Positions 21,600-32,401 of a DNA stretch of 64,000 nucleotides are shown here, in pieces. The DNA comes from Gerris lacustris (taxonomy: Eukaryota > Arthropoda > Insecta > Hemiptera > Gerridae), in assembly GCA_951217055.1 (NCBI GenBank), contig OX578281.1, positions 13,114,447 through 13,178,446 of the forward strand, read 5' to 3'. Every line of letters begins with the position of its first letter. The stretch's first letter is position 1. The notes under the pieces were generated by a model. That model was not told the DNA's origin, made no database searches, and saw only the letters and a list, made by a program, of their open reading frames with translations. The position numbers and the translations under genes were made by a program.

Positions 21600-23540
21600 A
21601 AAATGTTAATTTAAATTTAATATCTAATAGAATATTAATTATGCTAAAATATTCAGACAGTCTAACTATGACAAGTTAATTGTAGAAAAAATTAAATAAT
21701 CAAGATTTTTTTTTCTTAAACCATCAACTTATTTTTCACCGGAAAATTAAGCTGTTCATTAAGAGTCTACCGGCGCAAGCCTACTTGCCAAGTTAATTTG
21801 AACGAGTTGAGATTATAAAGTTACAAAACACATATTTATAAAATTAATAGAATAACTATTATTTAGACATAATTCCATCTTTAAATGTTTTAATAATAAG
21901 ATCTTCAACACGTCTGAAGATTAATAATTTTAATTTGCAACTAAATTAATTATACAAGCAGTTCAAAGTTATTGACATATTAAAGCAGAATAGTCGCTTC
22001 ATTTCAGGCAAACCAAAAAACAACTTATAATTGTTGTGAGGTGGGAAGAAAATAAATAAAAAGGCATTCTGAGTCATGTTCTAGAATCTAAAAATGTAAA
22101 ACAAATAGGAATAAATAACAAAGTCTAATGGACAATCCCGAATGTTTTGATTTAATAATAAATCAATAAGTGGTTTACTCATACAGAATAACTTCTGAAA
22201 TCAAACCCTAGTTATACAATAGAAGAATAATCTATGAAAATAAGATTACTGTGACGTAACAGCCTAGATATATAATACAAAAACATACCATTATTGGATT
22301 GTCAATCAAAAATAGTCTATTACCTTAATACATATTATGCAGACAAAATAACCATTTACAATGGGCATACTTAATATATGAAAAATAAAAATGTAACATA
22401 CAAACAAAAAAAACACTACATTTTTAGAAAAGAATCAACACAAATCATATTCAGGAAATATATTTTTGACAGGCAATAATTTAATTTAGGTATTTTTAAC
22501 AAGCCCCAAAATCAGATTTAATTAAAAATAAACATTTTAGTTAGAATTTTTTTTTTTTAACCATTCTATCATTTAGAATCCGTGATTAGTAGGACCAAAA
22601 TAAACTGTTATATAACTATTTCATAAATAAGTTATGTAACCTTTAAAAATCAAAATGTTATTTTCATTTTATAAAAGGAAGTAAGCATTCCTTATTTTTA
22701 AAATTATTTTTATATCTTTTAATCTAGAAATGTTTTTATTTTTTAAATATTATTATTTTATGTCAAGAACAATGGCTCTTAGCACTCAATTTATTTCAAT
22801 GAAAACTTAAATATATCACTAAAACATTCTGATATAATTAAAATAGAGATAGATATCATAATAATTAAGAAGTATTTCGACAATTAAGAAAATTGTTATT
22901 CTTCATAATTCTTTAGAATGTATAACTACAGACAAATAATGCAAAGTACTGTCGTCAGGGACTTAGTTACATAATGTAATGTGAAATTTCTTCTTTTTCT
23001 TTCAAAAAAATTGTTCTAATATCAGACAAATTGATATTAACACTTGAGTCAGTAAAATTCAGAATATAATTAAGTTTAAATTTGTTTGAATTAACTTTTG
23101 AACGACAATTGAAATTGAACGGAGTTCAGAATGCAAACTCTACTTAAGTATTTCACTTATCTGACACTTCCTGGGGTTAAGCGACTTAAAAGGCTATTAC
23201 ATTCATGGTTTTTAGGGAGAGTGACCTTAACTATAAAAGTGGCTGAACATAAGGTTTGGAGATGGTACTAGTACTAGTTAGCTTGAAGTGGTAAGTTAGC
23301 TATGTCGATACTGAACAAGGGAGCCGTACTGAATATCTGGTTTGGGAGTAGATAGATGGTTAGAGAACTCTTTGAGACCAAAAGCTGAAGGAAATAGTCA
23401 TTAAAGTGTAAAAATAATAAAATAATTACAGTCTTAAATTTCCTTGCTCCTCTTCGACAAAAACCATAGTGTAATTTTTGACATATGTCACTTAACAGTC
23501 AATTAAATCTACAAACTTGAATTAACCTTACGAAAAACCC
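21600..23540. other. No gene seen
   Basis: About 1.9 kb of AT-rich sequence with no recognisable exon, RNA gene or repeat. It may lie in an intron of the NPC1-like gene if that gene continues leftward. Confidence 0.5.
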
Positions 23541-23547
23541 CTATTAA

Positions 23548-24903
23548 TAGTCCAGGAGATAGCGTGCAAATAAGTGTTTGACTAACATCAAGCTAGAATT
23601 TTGTGTATAAGTAAATCTTTTGGTGCCTTTTAAGAATATGTGGTCGGCTAAGTTCATCTGCGGGACATAGCACGGCAATAGGCATTAGAAAAAAACAAAC
23701 CAGTGGAGAGCGGCCATGTCCAGGGCTGGATTTACCAATAGGCCCACTAGGCCCTGGCCTAAAGGCGCACAATACTAGGGGGCGCACGCAATAAAAAAAA
23801 ATTATTCAAATAAAGAAAATGTTTATAATGAGTTAAGAAATGTCTTAAATTAATTTTCTTTTATTATTGATTGCTGCAGGAACTTTTTAATTTCTTGAGT
23901 GCCTCAACACACAGATTTGTTATCCTAAAGAAAAATTGTCCTTTACAACTAAAAAATTAATCCAAGACTCAATGGTCTTTTCTTCAAGAAGCCTGTCGAG
24001 TTGTAAATGAAAACAGAGAATTTTTAAAAGTTTGAATCAAATTGCATATGTTGATGATGAAACAACCACAATTGAAGCCAATGTTTTAGTTGAGATCCCT
24101 TGAAAGGTTTAATAAGATGAACATAAAACTGCAGTACGAAAACCAAAGAGCTAGGGAAGATTATTACTTACAAAGAGTCTCTTTGTGGTTTACTCAATGA
24201 AGTGAGAAAAAAATGTTGATGGATTAGAAAGTGCAGCGAGTAAAATGCAAGAAGGAGTACATAGCAGACTCCCAACGAAAAGGAAGATATCTACATACTT
24301 TGGCTAATATGGTGGACTTAGCAGCGATGTTACATTTACAGGATCTGAGAACTTTTGTGTGTACACTAGTAAATTTATACTAGATATTTTATATTCGGAA
24401 GTCAAGAGACAAAAACATAAATATATACTTAGCTCCATGACACGTTTGGATTATTCGAGGTTATTTAAGGACTGGAAGTCTCAGATATCACCAAACATAC
24501 AAGAGAACTATTGAGTTTGTTTCCCGAAGATCTTGAGCCTGTTGTTGTAGATGAGTGCTTACATTAAAAATCCTTTTTGGTGTAAAATACTGAAGAAAAA
24601 CCAGCATTTGCCACTTCATAAGTTAGTTATTTGAATATTACTCAACTTGATCAACTTAATTTTCGGTCTACTAACTAATTTTTTATTCAAGATCATCAAA
24701 ATAACATTGTCCACCATATAAAGTGGGACGTGGCCGTTCTCCACCAGTTTGTTTTTTTCAAATGCCTATTTCCAAGTTATGTCCCGTAGACGAACTTAGC
24801 CGACCACATATTTTTAAAAAGGCACCAAAAGATTTACTTATACACAAAAGTCTTGTTCTTTGATGTTAGTCAGACACTTAATTGCATGCTATATCCTGGA
24901 CTA
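23548..24903 (+). mobile_element. DNA transposon with ~180-bp inverted repeats and hAT-type relic inside
   Basis: The left end TAGTCCAGGAGATAGCGTGC and right end GCATGCTATATCCTGGACTA begin inverted repeats of about 180 bp, which include AAGTAAATCTTTTGGTGCC and ATATGTGGTCGGCTAAGTTC. Inside the left repeat a second terminus-like sequence (CAGGGCTGGATTTACC, hAT style) starts near 23722. A plus-strand frame near 24500-24560 reads LFPEDLEPVVVDECL, resembling the C-terminal part of ZMYM1/hAT-type transposases. The coding region is full of stops, so the element is dead. Confidence 0.6.
24480..24575 (+). pseudogene. hAT (ZMYM1-like) transposase relic
   Basis: Fragments EVKRQKHKYI (about 24398) and SLFPEDLEPVVVDECLH (about 24515-24566) sit in the order expected for a ZMYM-type hAT transposase, with stops and frame changes between them. 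Too decayed to place a start. The assignment rests on a short motif and is moderate at best. Confidence 0.4.
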
Positions 24904-24994
24904 TAAGGTATGGATATTTTATCGAGAATTACATTAATTTTAAACTCTATATGGCTATACCTATTGTAAGATCAAGAAAAGAGTTCATTTTTGA

Positions 24995-25190
24995 TAGCTT
25001 GGGAAAATAAAAAAACAGGGATGAGGAGTCATTAAGAGCTCGAAATGTTGACAACTAGAAGGTTGGACTAACTAGGCAAACAAAAATGTCACTAGCGGTG
25101 CTGTGCGGACCTCAGAATAAAGCCTAGTGGCTTTATTATTTTCCTCACATAGGTTGCCCAACATGAGCTGTCAGAATTAACAATTATATT
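24995..25190 (-). mobile_element. Diverged copy of the ATGCCATTATAC MITE family
   Basis: Retains GGACTAACTAGGCAAACAAA, the CCTAGTGGCTTTATTATTTT block and GAGCTGTCAGAATTAACAA in family order, with decayed ends. Confidence 0.55.
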
Positions 25191-25559
25191 GATCTTTCTG
25201 TAGTATTAATAACTATGAACGTATCGAATATGAATTAAATAAAAATAATGAGGATCAGTCGAAAGTAAAAATCAATTTTTAGGTAAGTTGACATTTCAGA
25301 GAAACGTATCTTCTTGAAGCTCTTATAATATTAGAATGGAGAGTTGTTGTCTATTGTTGTTTTGATGTAGTCTCTATACAAATCAAAGTTATGGATTTAT
25401 CGACTTCAAAGAATAAAAACTTTTTAGTGTTATGTTTTGATTTAGTTCCTTTTGTCTAACAGTCCTGTTAGACTAAAGAACAAAATTTCTCCCATGAATA
25501 GAAGAGATAATAACCTTTAAGTTTAATAAATTGTTAAGAAAAAGGATATTAGTCTAGAA

Positions 25560-26285
25560 CAAAGGTGGGCAACCCCCGGCCTTATATTCTATCTGGCCCG
25601 CGAGATATTTTATAAAATAAGAAATAATTTTAAAAATTTATTTTTTTAAATGTTATAAGAAAAAAAAAGAAAAAAGCTTGATATAAAGTAAAGTGTATTG
25701 AACATCGTTGTCTTTTCATCCCTCACCATCACTGAAATCGAAGCTATTCCAGAACAAATTAAAATGGAATTATTGAATCTCCATAAAAGAGTCAATTTAA
25801 TTTTAATTCTTTCCATGAGTTTTACAAAAATCTGTCGAGTGAAGAATTTCCAAATTTAGTTGATAATGAGAAGTATATTATTTACTTTTTATTTGGACCA
25901 ACATGTCAATGTGAACAGCTTTTCTCCAAGATGAAGTACTTGAATTAAAATCCAGATGCGCATTTGAAGAACAACTTGTGCATGTACATCACTAATTGAA
26001 CCAGACGTAGAAATGATTTTGAAACCAATATAGCATCAGACATCACGTTAAATACATTTTTTCCCAATTTCAAATTCTTTATTTTCTTTACTTTCATAGA
26101 TTCAATTTTAATTTTCAATGCATATTTCACACGTAGAAATTAACTTTTTTTTATTTATTTCTTATTCGGTGACTAAAAAAAATTACAGGAGTCAAAGAAA
26201 GGTCAATAAACTACTATTCAACAAATGCGCACATTAACTACTGCGGCCCGCGAAAAAATAGTAAAATTTATTTTGGCCACCCTTG
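25560..26285 (+). mobile_element. hAT element with perfect 8-bp TSD, inserted beside NPC1 exon 2
   Basis: The ends CAAAGGTGGGC and GGCCACCCTTG form an imperfect TIR, flanked by GTCTAGAA at 25552..25559 and 26286..26293. Subterminal GGCCCGCG occurs at both sides. At 726 bp it is internally deleted and keeps only the 3' end of its transposase. It lies about 390 bp downstream of NPC1 exon 2, inside that gene's following intron if the gene extends leftward. Confidence 0.85.
25700..26045 (+). pseudogene. hAT transposase relic (C-terminal dimerisation region)
   Basis: Translating across one frameshift and two stops gives FPNLVDNEKYIIYFLFGP, then TCQCEQLFSKMKYLN, then NPDAHLKNNLCMYITN. The CEQLFSKMK...L.N.L block is the conserved C-terminal end of hAT transposases of the ZBED5/GTF2I-repeat type. 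The N-terminal BED finger and catalytic core are missing. It cannot be functional. Confidence 0.7.
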
Positions 26286-26674
26286 GTCTAGAAAACTAAC
26301 GTGACTGTTGCCACGGTTTGTCCAGATCAATTTAATAGAAATAAATAAGGATCGACAATTTCATCCGTACGTGAATACAACTATTATTTTAACATATCCA
26401 AAGGAAAACTGATGTACAAAAGGTCAATACAGTAGACTACTAACTTAATTTAAGATATTGTGTCTATACGTTTAGCCCACTTACTACTTTAAGTGGAGTC
26501 TATCTTAAAAGGCAACAAGTAGTTTGAATATGGAACTATCTTCAAGTTATTAAAAGGGAGTTCCTTCGAGTTTTAACTCTCTTAAAAACATAAGTATGAG
26601 AGGTAATGAAAACATTAGGTTTGCTCGATACATGGTAATACTAATGATTATTATAATACGTTTTAGAAACTTAC

Positions 26675-26837
26675 GGATATTATCGTAGAAATGAGGACAC
26701 CACTTCTTCAATAGTTCTACACCGGTAGAGTTAGTTAAAGGTTTAGCTGGTCCCTTATATAAGCAATCTTGTATTCGACCATATGAATCTGTGTGGCACT
26801 GTCCATACCACATACAGTGAGGTTCTCCAGCCGCACT
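26675..26837 (-). CDS. NPC1: NPC1-like sterol transporter, coding exon 2 (start of N-terminal sterol-binding domain)
   Basis: The 163-bp exon lies between an acceptor (ATTTTGTAG at 26838) and a donor (GTAAGT from 26674). It translates as SAAGEPHCMWYGQC, then HTDSYGRIQDCLYKGPA, then KPLTNSTGVELLKKWCPHF and YDNI. The C-x-WYG-x-C start, the NC/DC..Y-x-GP-x-KPL segment and the LL..CP block are hallmarks of the NPC1 N-terminal luminal domain, which binds cholesterol. All four cysteines expected in this stretch are present. The exon ends in phase 1 (last codon split after one base), so the next exon should open with the rest of that codon and soon carry a CC pair and an RCP-x-C motif. I found no such exon between positions 1 and 26674. 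The following intron contains at least one hAT insertion (25560..26285). NPC1 proteins are about 1,200-1,300 residues, so only about 7% is visible. Identity is strong; paralogue and species are not resolved. Confidence 0.87.
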
Positions 26838-26997
26838 CTACAAAATAAATAACAAATAACGCATCAGGTAGGAAGTACCACACCTAGAGCTAATAAGCAA
26901 CAGTGAACTTAATGGTATTGCCATATGAACTGATTGTATTAGGTAAATAAACATGCAATTAGCAAAGTTATGCATACAAAATAACATTGTTTCTTAC
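26838..26997 (-). other. Intron 1 of the NPC1-like gene
   Basis: A 160-bp AT-rich intron with GTAAGA donor and TTTTGTAG acceptor joins signal-peptide exon 1 to exon 2 in phase 0. The short size and strong sites support a real spliced gene rather than a processed copy. Confidence 0.75.
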
Positions 26998-27093
26998 CAC
27001 AAAACATAATGACGTGATCACAAAAGCGACTGTCAGATATAAACACTCGCTGGCTCGATCAACCAAACATAAACTTCGAACTTTACACTTCAT
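26998..27093 (-). CDS. NPC1: NPC1-like sterol transporter, coding exon 1 (start codon and signal peptide)
   Basis: This is the first coding exon of a Niemann-Pick C1-like protein, the lysosomal membrane protein that moves sterols out of the lumen. The 32 codons run from the ATG at 27093 to a clean donor (TTTGTG|GTAAGA) at 26998/26997. The peptide has a basic start and a hydrophobic stretch (LYLTVAFVITSLCFV), as expected of a secretory signal peptide. Cleavage would fall just after the junction, where exon 2 supplies SAAGEPHC. An in-frame TAG seven codons upstream supports this start. A pyrimidine-rich acceptor (TTTTATCTCCATAG) near 27125 suggests the 5' UTR is spliced to an upstream non-coding exon. 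The junction to exon 2 is phase 0 across a 160-bp intron. The exon itself is too short to identify; the call rests on exon 2. It could belong to either NPC1 paralogue. Confidence 0.75.
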
Positions 27094-27479
27094 CTCCTTA
27101 AAAAACTATATCCGATAACTTAAACTATGGAGATAAAATAACGTAAATATTACTCAACTTTAGACCAACTCTCTAATTTTTTTTAAAAAACAAAACGTAT
27201 TATACAAATTTATTGAAACATCCTAGACAAATATGAATTTCAACTAAAAATCACGATAGAACGTAAAAAAAAAATACACGAAGAATTTAGATTAAATCAA
27301 AACTAAAAACAAAAAAAAAAAAGTATCAAAGATCATAAAAAGTCAATCATTGTTATTCATTGAACTTTTACTACGGGATCACAGACAATTACCATAGAAA
27401 TTCGTAAATAAAATAAGTTATTATAAATCTAAATATTAAGTCCGTTTTAACCGTGGCTATCTCATTCTAATAGATTTTT

Positions 27480-27710
27480 CCTAACTGAAAACTGGAAAGC
27501 GAAAGGGGTAAAAAAAACGGAACAGAATAACGATTTCTACAACATGGGCGAACGAAACTCCATTTGACTGTGGGATAGAAGGCGTAGTTCTAAGGAGACG
27601 GCGCAAGGTCGCAGCACTGTCCAAAGCTAACGATAAACTGACCTGACTCGGCGCGGAGCTTACAGTAGTGGGGAGGCCCAAACCTTGACGGGGGTTAATC
27701 GTAAAATATC
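27480..27710 (-). promoter_or_regulatory. Candidate promoter / non-coding first exon of the NPC1-like gene
   Basis: This is a locally GC-richer patch in very AT-rich surroundings, 400-600 bp upstream of the NPC1 start codon on the same strand. It contains an arthropod initiator match (TCAGTTT, minus strand, A at 27639) and CG-containing sequence. The splice acceptor near 27125 implies an upstream non-coding exon, and this patch is the natural place for it. I could not fix the donor. The ATG-led 66-codon frame across it shows no family resemblance and is treated as chance. Capped-RNA data would decide. Confidence 0.4.
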
Positions 27711-28290
27711 GATATTTCCTACCTTCTTCTTGGACTTAGCCCTCTCAATTTCTACCATAATTATATAATAGACAATACATAGTATTTTCGTATAACTATA
27801 CGAGATTTATTATTTCTTGATCTCTATTTTCTGATCTCTACGAAAAAATATAATTTGGCATTACAGATTATACTTCTACATTGTACATTGACATTGTATA
27901 ATTATGTCTGTCTGTGATGTCATTCTTTGTGCCACGGCCGTCTTCGTTGCACTTTGAACTCTGGATTGACAATTGACAAGAAGATTTTACTCTTCCTGAA
28001 AAATTGACATATTTTTTTATCTATTGTCGAAAAAATACTAGTATCATAGACACACGAGACTACCTATTAAATTTATATTTTTAAGAATAGGATATTGAAA
28101 GAGCAGTGGTAACCCCCTTAGCCATAATTTGTTCCTCACAATAATTTACCAGTTTATGTTTTCAATTAATTTCAATAAGTATTTTCTTAGGATTCTGAAG
28201 ATATAAAAAAATATATATTTGTATAAAATGATGGCATTGCAGACAATTTGTTTCCCTTATTAACTAAAACATAAAAATTAATTAGTTATT

Positions 28291-28527
28291 TATACTCATG
28301 CCATTATACTTTGTAAATCTGACAGCTCAGATTGGCCATCCTATAGGAGGGAAAAAATAAAACTACTATGTAGTAATCTTATGGTTATCCAGTAATATTT
28401 TTGTTTGCCTAGTTGGCCCGACCTACTACCCGCTAAAATCTCGAGCCCTCATTGGCTCCCCTCCCGTTTTTTTTTATTTTTATTTTCCCGCGCTGTCAGA
28501 ATAACAAAGTATAATGGCATGAGTATA
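28291..28527 (+). mobile_element. MITE copy A (ATGCCATTATAC family)
   Basis: Inverted ends TATACTCATGCCATTATACT / AGTATAATGGCATGAGTATA continue into GACAGCTCAGATTGGCCA on the left and GCGCTGTCAG on the right. The TA at both ends is compatible with a TA duplication. Non-coding. Confidence 0.85.
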
Positions 28528-28771
28528 GGTAGTAAAAGTATATTAATTAGGTGTAGTCAAATATTATCATTATCAAAAATCTGATTATTTTACCCATACC
28601 TGTAAAGAATAATAATAAAATCCTTTAGTCGCACTGAAAAGGCTTAGGTCTGCCAAACGGATCGTATAACATCATGTAGGTATATAATATTGTAGTATTA
28701 TGGTATAGGTATACATAGTGACTTCTTATTTTTTAGGCTATTCTAAATTAGTTTGAATTGCAACCTATCCT

Positions 28772-29026
28772 GTACTCATGCCATTATACGTTGTTATTCT
28801 GACAGCGCGGGAAAATTTGAAAAAAAAAAAAAAAAAAACGGGTGAGAAGCCAATGAGAGACCGAGATTTTGGCAGGTAGTGGTAGTAGGATGGGCTAACA
28901 AGGCAAAGAAAAATATTACTAGATAACCTTAAGATAACCGCCTAGTGCCTAGTGGTTTTATTTTTTTCCTCACAAGGTTGGCCAATCTGAGCTGTCAGAT
29001 TTACAAAGTATAATGGCATGAGTATA
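28772..29026 (-). mobile_element. MITE copy B (ATGCCATTATAC family), opposite orientation
   Basis: GTACTCATGCCATTATACG at one end and AGTATAATGGCATGAGTATA at the other. The interior (A-tract, ACGGGTGAGAAGCCAATGAG) is the reverse complement of copy A. Only 245 bp separate A and B, so together they form a larger inverted pair. Confidence 0.85.
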
Positions 29027-29516
29027 ACTTAGTTTTATCTCTTTAGTCTACCTTTCACTAAAATAATATTTTTTCGAAGTAAATAGTTAAGCTTTAACTT
29101 TAGCAAGACATAATTTCTCCAAACAAAGGAGGCACGAATATTTAAAATAATGCTAAAGAAAAGAGTAGTAAGACAATAGACTTAAGACTTAGCTGCAACA
29201 GGTTTAAAAATGCAGGTATTTCTGTTATTAAAAGGTCGCTACTTCTATTAAAATTAGTAATTCGAATTCCAGCCGTCTAAATTATATTATATTGCAATTT
29301 TTGACTAAAAAGGCAAAACAATAGTAAAATACATTTGCAGAAGAATCGATTTAAAAACCATGGAAATATAAATTAATTTGGTTTTAACTCTAGATGAGTA
29401 AAAGGAAAAAATTAGAACCCAATATGCTAAAACATTCAGAGCTAGTATTGATAAGTTGTTTTTACTGATATTTAGTGGTATACCACTTCCATAATTATGA
29501 ATTATGACTAAAGAGA

Positions 29517-29777
29517 TTGGTAGAAAGTAACAAAAAAAATTGTGGTGACAATATTGTCGTGTTACTTTCTACCAACCTCTCTATCTCTAGTCATAATAAT
29601 GATAGTATTGATGCTGTAGTGAGGCGTCATGTCTCGACTGAAAGCTTAGTCACTGAGGAAACCCCAAGTAGCGACACCTCGTTTAACTGTAATTATTTAT
29701 TGGTTTATTCCAACCCCCTATTTGCATCGTTTAGGAATGGTTTAGGTTTAGGAGCATGCGCTAACATTGCACTGTAA
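29517..29777 (+). other. Open frame of unknown nature
   Basis: An 86-codon plus-strand frame, serine- and asparagine-rich, with normal codon variety. Its first 20 codons overlap a hairpin (TTGGTAGAAAGTAAC / GTTACTTTCTACCAA), which argues against a conserved coding start. I recognise no family, and it lacks flanking splice signals I would trust. Likely chance or a transposon fragment. Confidence 0.2.
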
Positions 29778-29951
29778 TAAAAAATAAAATATGGTCAGGT
29801 TGGAAGTTGGAACGGGTTTGTAATTAGTGACTCTATTGGCACCGTATTAAAACATTCAAGGAACCCTCAGATAGGAAACCTTCAGCCTTCTTGTTGCTAT
29901 TTGTGACGATTTATATAACTGCGCATGTCAATAAAACCAGTACTTGATATT

Positions 29952-30576
29952 TACTACGTTTCCACGAGTTTTCAAAACCGTTTTAAAAACGATTTTGGTA
30001 TTCAAAACCCCATGGAAAAGATGATTTTAAAACGTTTTGAGTTCAAGTTCACAACAGAAATTTTTGGTTTACTTTCTATTTGTATTGACACTGTTTTGAT
30101 AAAAAAAGCGCAAGGAAACGATTATTGAAATTAAAAACAGAATTGAAACAGTGCGAGTATGTATGATGAGCAGAGATGTTATAACCTGACAACTATAACT
30201 ATACTTAATGCCATTATACTTTGTAAATCTGACAGCTCAGATTGGCCAACCTATCTAAGGGAAAAAATAAAACCACCAGGTGGTTATCTTAAATCTTAAG
30301 GTTATCCAGTGATATTTTTGTTTGCCAAGTGAGCCCGACCTACTACCCACCAAAATCTTGAGCTCTCATTGGCTCCCCTCCTGTTTTTTTTTTTTTTTTT
30401 TTTTTTTTTTTCATTTTTCCCGCGCTGTCAGAATAACAAAGTATAATGGCATGAGCATAGTCTGGGAGTTTATAGTTTTCAAAATTGTTGTGAAAACTCC
30501 TCATCAAGCACTTTTGGTTTGAAACCAAAACAGTTTTCAAAACGGTTTTGAGAATTCATGAGTTCTCAACGTAGTA
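29952..30576. mobile_element. Word element W3 (CAAAACCGTTTTG) carrying a nested MITE
   Basis: Left end TACTACGTTTCCACGAG; right end, inverted, TACTACGTTGAGAACTCA. Inside both ends the palindromic word TTTTCAAAACCGTTTTGAAA is repeated in variants. MITE copy C is inserted at 30201..30459. The interior frames are word-derived. Confidence 0.6.
30201..30459 (+). mobile_element. MITE copy C (ATGCCATTATAC family)
   Basis: Same orientation and interior as copy A, with a long T-tract at 30384..30410 where A has a shorter T-rich run. Ends ATGCCATTATACTTTG / CAAAGTATAATGGCAT are intact. Confidence 0.85.
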
Positions 30577-30701
30577 ATTGTCAGAGAATCGTTTGGACAG
30601 TATAGTTAACGGTTCGCAAGCGTCTGTCACAAGTTGGGTTGGAACGGCTTTTATCCATTGCGCATGTCCGCGACGATCCACTGCTTGGTTGGAACGAACC
30701 T

Positions 30702-31124
30702 TAAGCAGCCCCTACACGATCAAGCCGCTTGATCAAAACATCGCATCAAGCTGATTGACACGACCTTCAAGCCGCCTTGGGGCGCATCAAGCATCCCATC
30801 AATCTTCTCATCAACACTCATTTGTAGCGGAGTTTTCGACTAGTGAACTGCTCCTCCTGGACTGCAATAAATCAGTATTGTGTAGATACCATGGTTTCAA
30901 ATCAGGATTTGGGGTGTCGAGCAGGTGATTGGCGGAATGCATGATTAAAATTGCTCTAGACTATCAAGCGCTCCGTCAAGCCGCTTGACTCATTCAAACT
31001 TTCCATCAATCTCTGTCAAGGCTTGACTCCAGCATCAAACGGGTTCCTAGACGATCAATCATGCTTGACACCATTGTTTGACGCTCTGTTTTGATCAAGC
31101 GGCTTGACCGTGTAGGGCTGCTTA
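30702..31124. mobile_element. Word element W4 (TCAAGCCGCTTGA)
   Basis: Ends TAAGCAGCCCCTACACGATC and, inverted, TAAGCAGCCCTACACGGTC. Subterminal regions carry many CATCAA / TCAAGC words and the palindrome TCAAGCCGCTTGA. The centre contains an ATG (30891) followed by a short frame (MVSNQDLGCRAGDW...). The GCAGCCCC-TACACG ends match the 135-bp element at 2192 apart from the word. Confidence 0.75.
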
Positions 31125-31930
31125 TCCAATGAATTAATTTATCAATCGACCTTCAATTGCTTAAACTGATTCACAATAATATATAATGGTCACTCTAAAT
31201 ACAATATTATATTGAAAGTAAATCAGCATTTTGCTGAGGTTCTTTTTGTAAGGTAGATTCCAATAAGAAGTGTCACTAACATAGAACAATAATATAAGAA
31301 TCATGATAACAATTATTTACCATTTATCATGATAACAAGTATCTAAAGTGCATACCTGTGCCCCATCATCATTTGTTCGACCCAGACTACTTCAAATAGG
31401 TTTCAGGAGAAATATTGATATTTTAAAATTAAAATAAATATTAAAATAAAAAGTTGGTTAAATTACAACAGTTGTTTGAATAAAAAACAAATCAGAATAA
31501 AGAACAAATTTAAAATAATAGCTAGACGTTTTTTTTTTTTAAAAAAAGTCGTAATTTTTCCGCCAGATGTCTGCCTCTTATTGCTCTGATATAATTGAAT
31601 TTATCTTGAGTTTCAATTTCAACTTCAAGGGAAGAAAACTGATAATTTATTATTCTTCTTATCACAGTTCAGCCTGGGCTGCACTAGGCCGACCTTTGCC
31701 AATAGATTCACAACCCATTCACAAATATTTTGACAAGTATTTGATTCTAAAGTACAAGAATCTAGCTAGTGTTATTTGATTGTTATACTTATTAATCTTT
31801 ATTATATCGCTAAGTATTTATTTATAAACAGGCATGATTTAATTAAAACCACGTTTAATTATAATTATATGATTAATTTATAATCATGATTGTTTATATA
31901 AATATTTTACTTTAAATCAAATTATGTATA

Positions 31931-32079
31931 ATTATCATTAACTACGGGAGACATACAGAGAAAAAAAGACCCCCGCACCGGGACTTGAACCACGGGCCTC
32001 TTATATATCCGTTACAGGCGCTCTTACCAACTCTAGGTCTATTTTTCTCTGTATGTCTCCTGTAGTTATTGATAATTAT
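31931..32079. mobile_element. Inverted-repeat element enclosing a tRNA-like sequence, copy 1
   Basis: Inverted ends of about 36 bp (AATTATCATTAACTACGGGA ... / TCCTGTAGTTATTGATAATT, each continuing into GACATACAGAGAAAAA or its complement) enclose a tRNA-like segment on the minus strand with the B box GGTTCAAGTCC. A second copy is at 40384. Confidence 0.75.
31969..32044 (-). pseudogene. tRNA-like sequence (no reliable anticodon)
   Basis: The minus strand reads TAGAGTTGGTAAGAGCGCCT..., then CCCGTGGTTCAAGTCCCGG, recalling the D-arm and T-arm of a tRNA. The acceptor stem does not close well and the anticodon arm is degenerate (9-nt loop), so this is a tRNA relic or SINE head, not a working tRNA. 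Confidence 0.5.
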
Positions 32080-32401
32080 AATTTGATTTAAAGTAAAATT
32101 TAATCTTTCCGTAGTATGAATACTACCTAAAGCCCCCCATGGACGACCCAACATGTTGGGCCAACATGTTGGGTTCGAGCGGCTCGCCCAACATGTTGGG
32201 TCGTGGATGGGTGCCACTCCCAACATGTTGGGCTGATTTTTGGGTTGGGTGTTGGGCTCGACAGCACCCCCCAACTCCAACCCAACGTCCAACATGTTGG
32301 GTCGTGGATGGAGAACCGTCGAGCGGCTCGCCTGACACAGCCTCAGTCTGTCTCGTGTTCTGTCGTGTACAGCTGTATTTTATTTGTGGCATTGTGTGAT
32401 T

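Noticed and set aside
21113..21601. 162-codon repetitive protein
   Set aside because: Product of a 54-bp minisatellite. It lacks independent coding evidence and neighbouring units are out of frame or interrupted.
1..26674. Further NPC1 exons
   Set aside because: I looked on the minus strand for the expected CC pair and RCP-x-C block with splice sites and found none. A profile search would be decisive.
27720..27762. Small minus-strand exon MVEIERAKSKKK followed by GTAGGA
   Set aside because: The donor is plausible and the peptide is charged, but it is 12 codons with no partner exon. It could be an upstream ORF of NPC1 or chance.
31969..32044. Functional tRNA gene
   Set aside because: B box is good, but the acceptor stem and anticodon loop do not form properly and the sequence is enclosed in a mobile inverted repeat.
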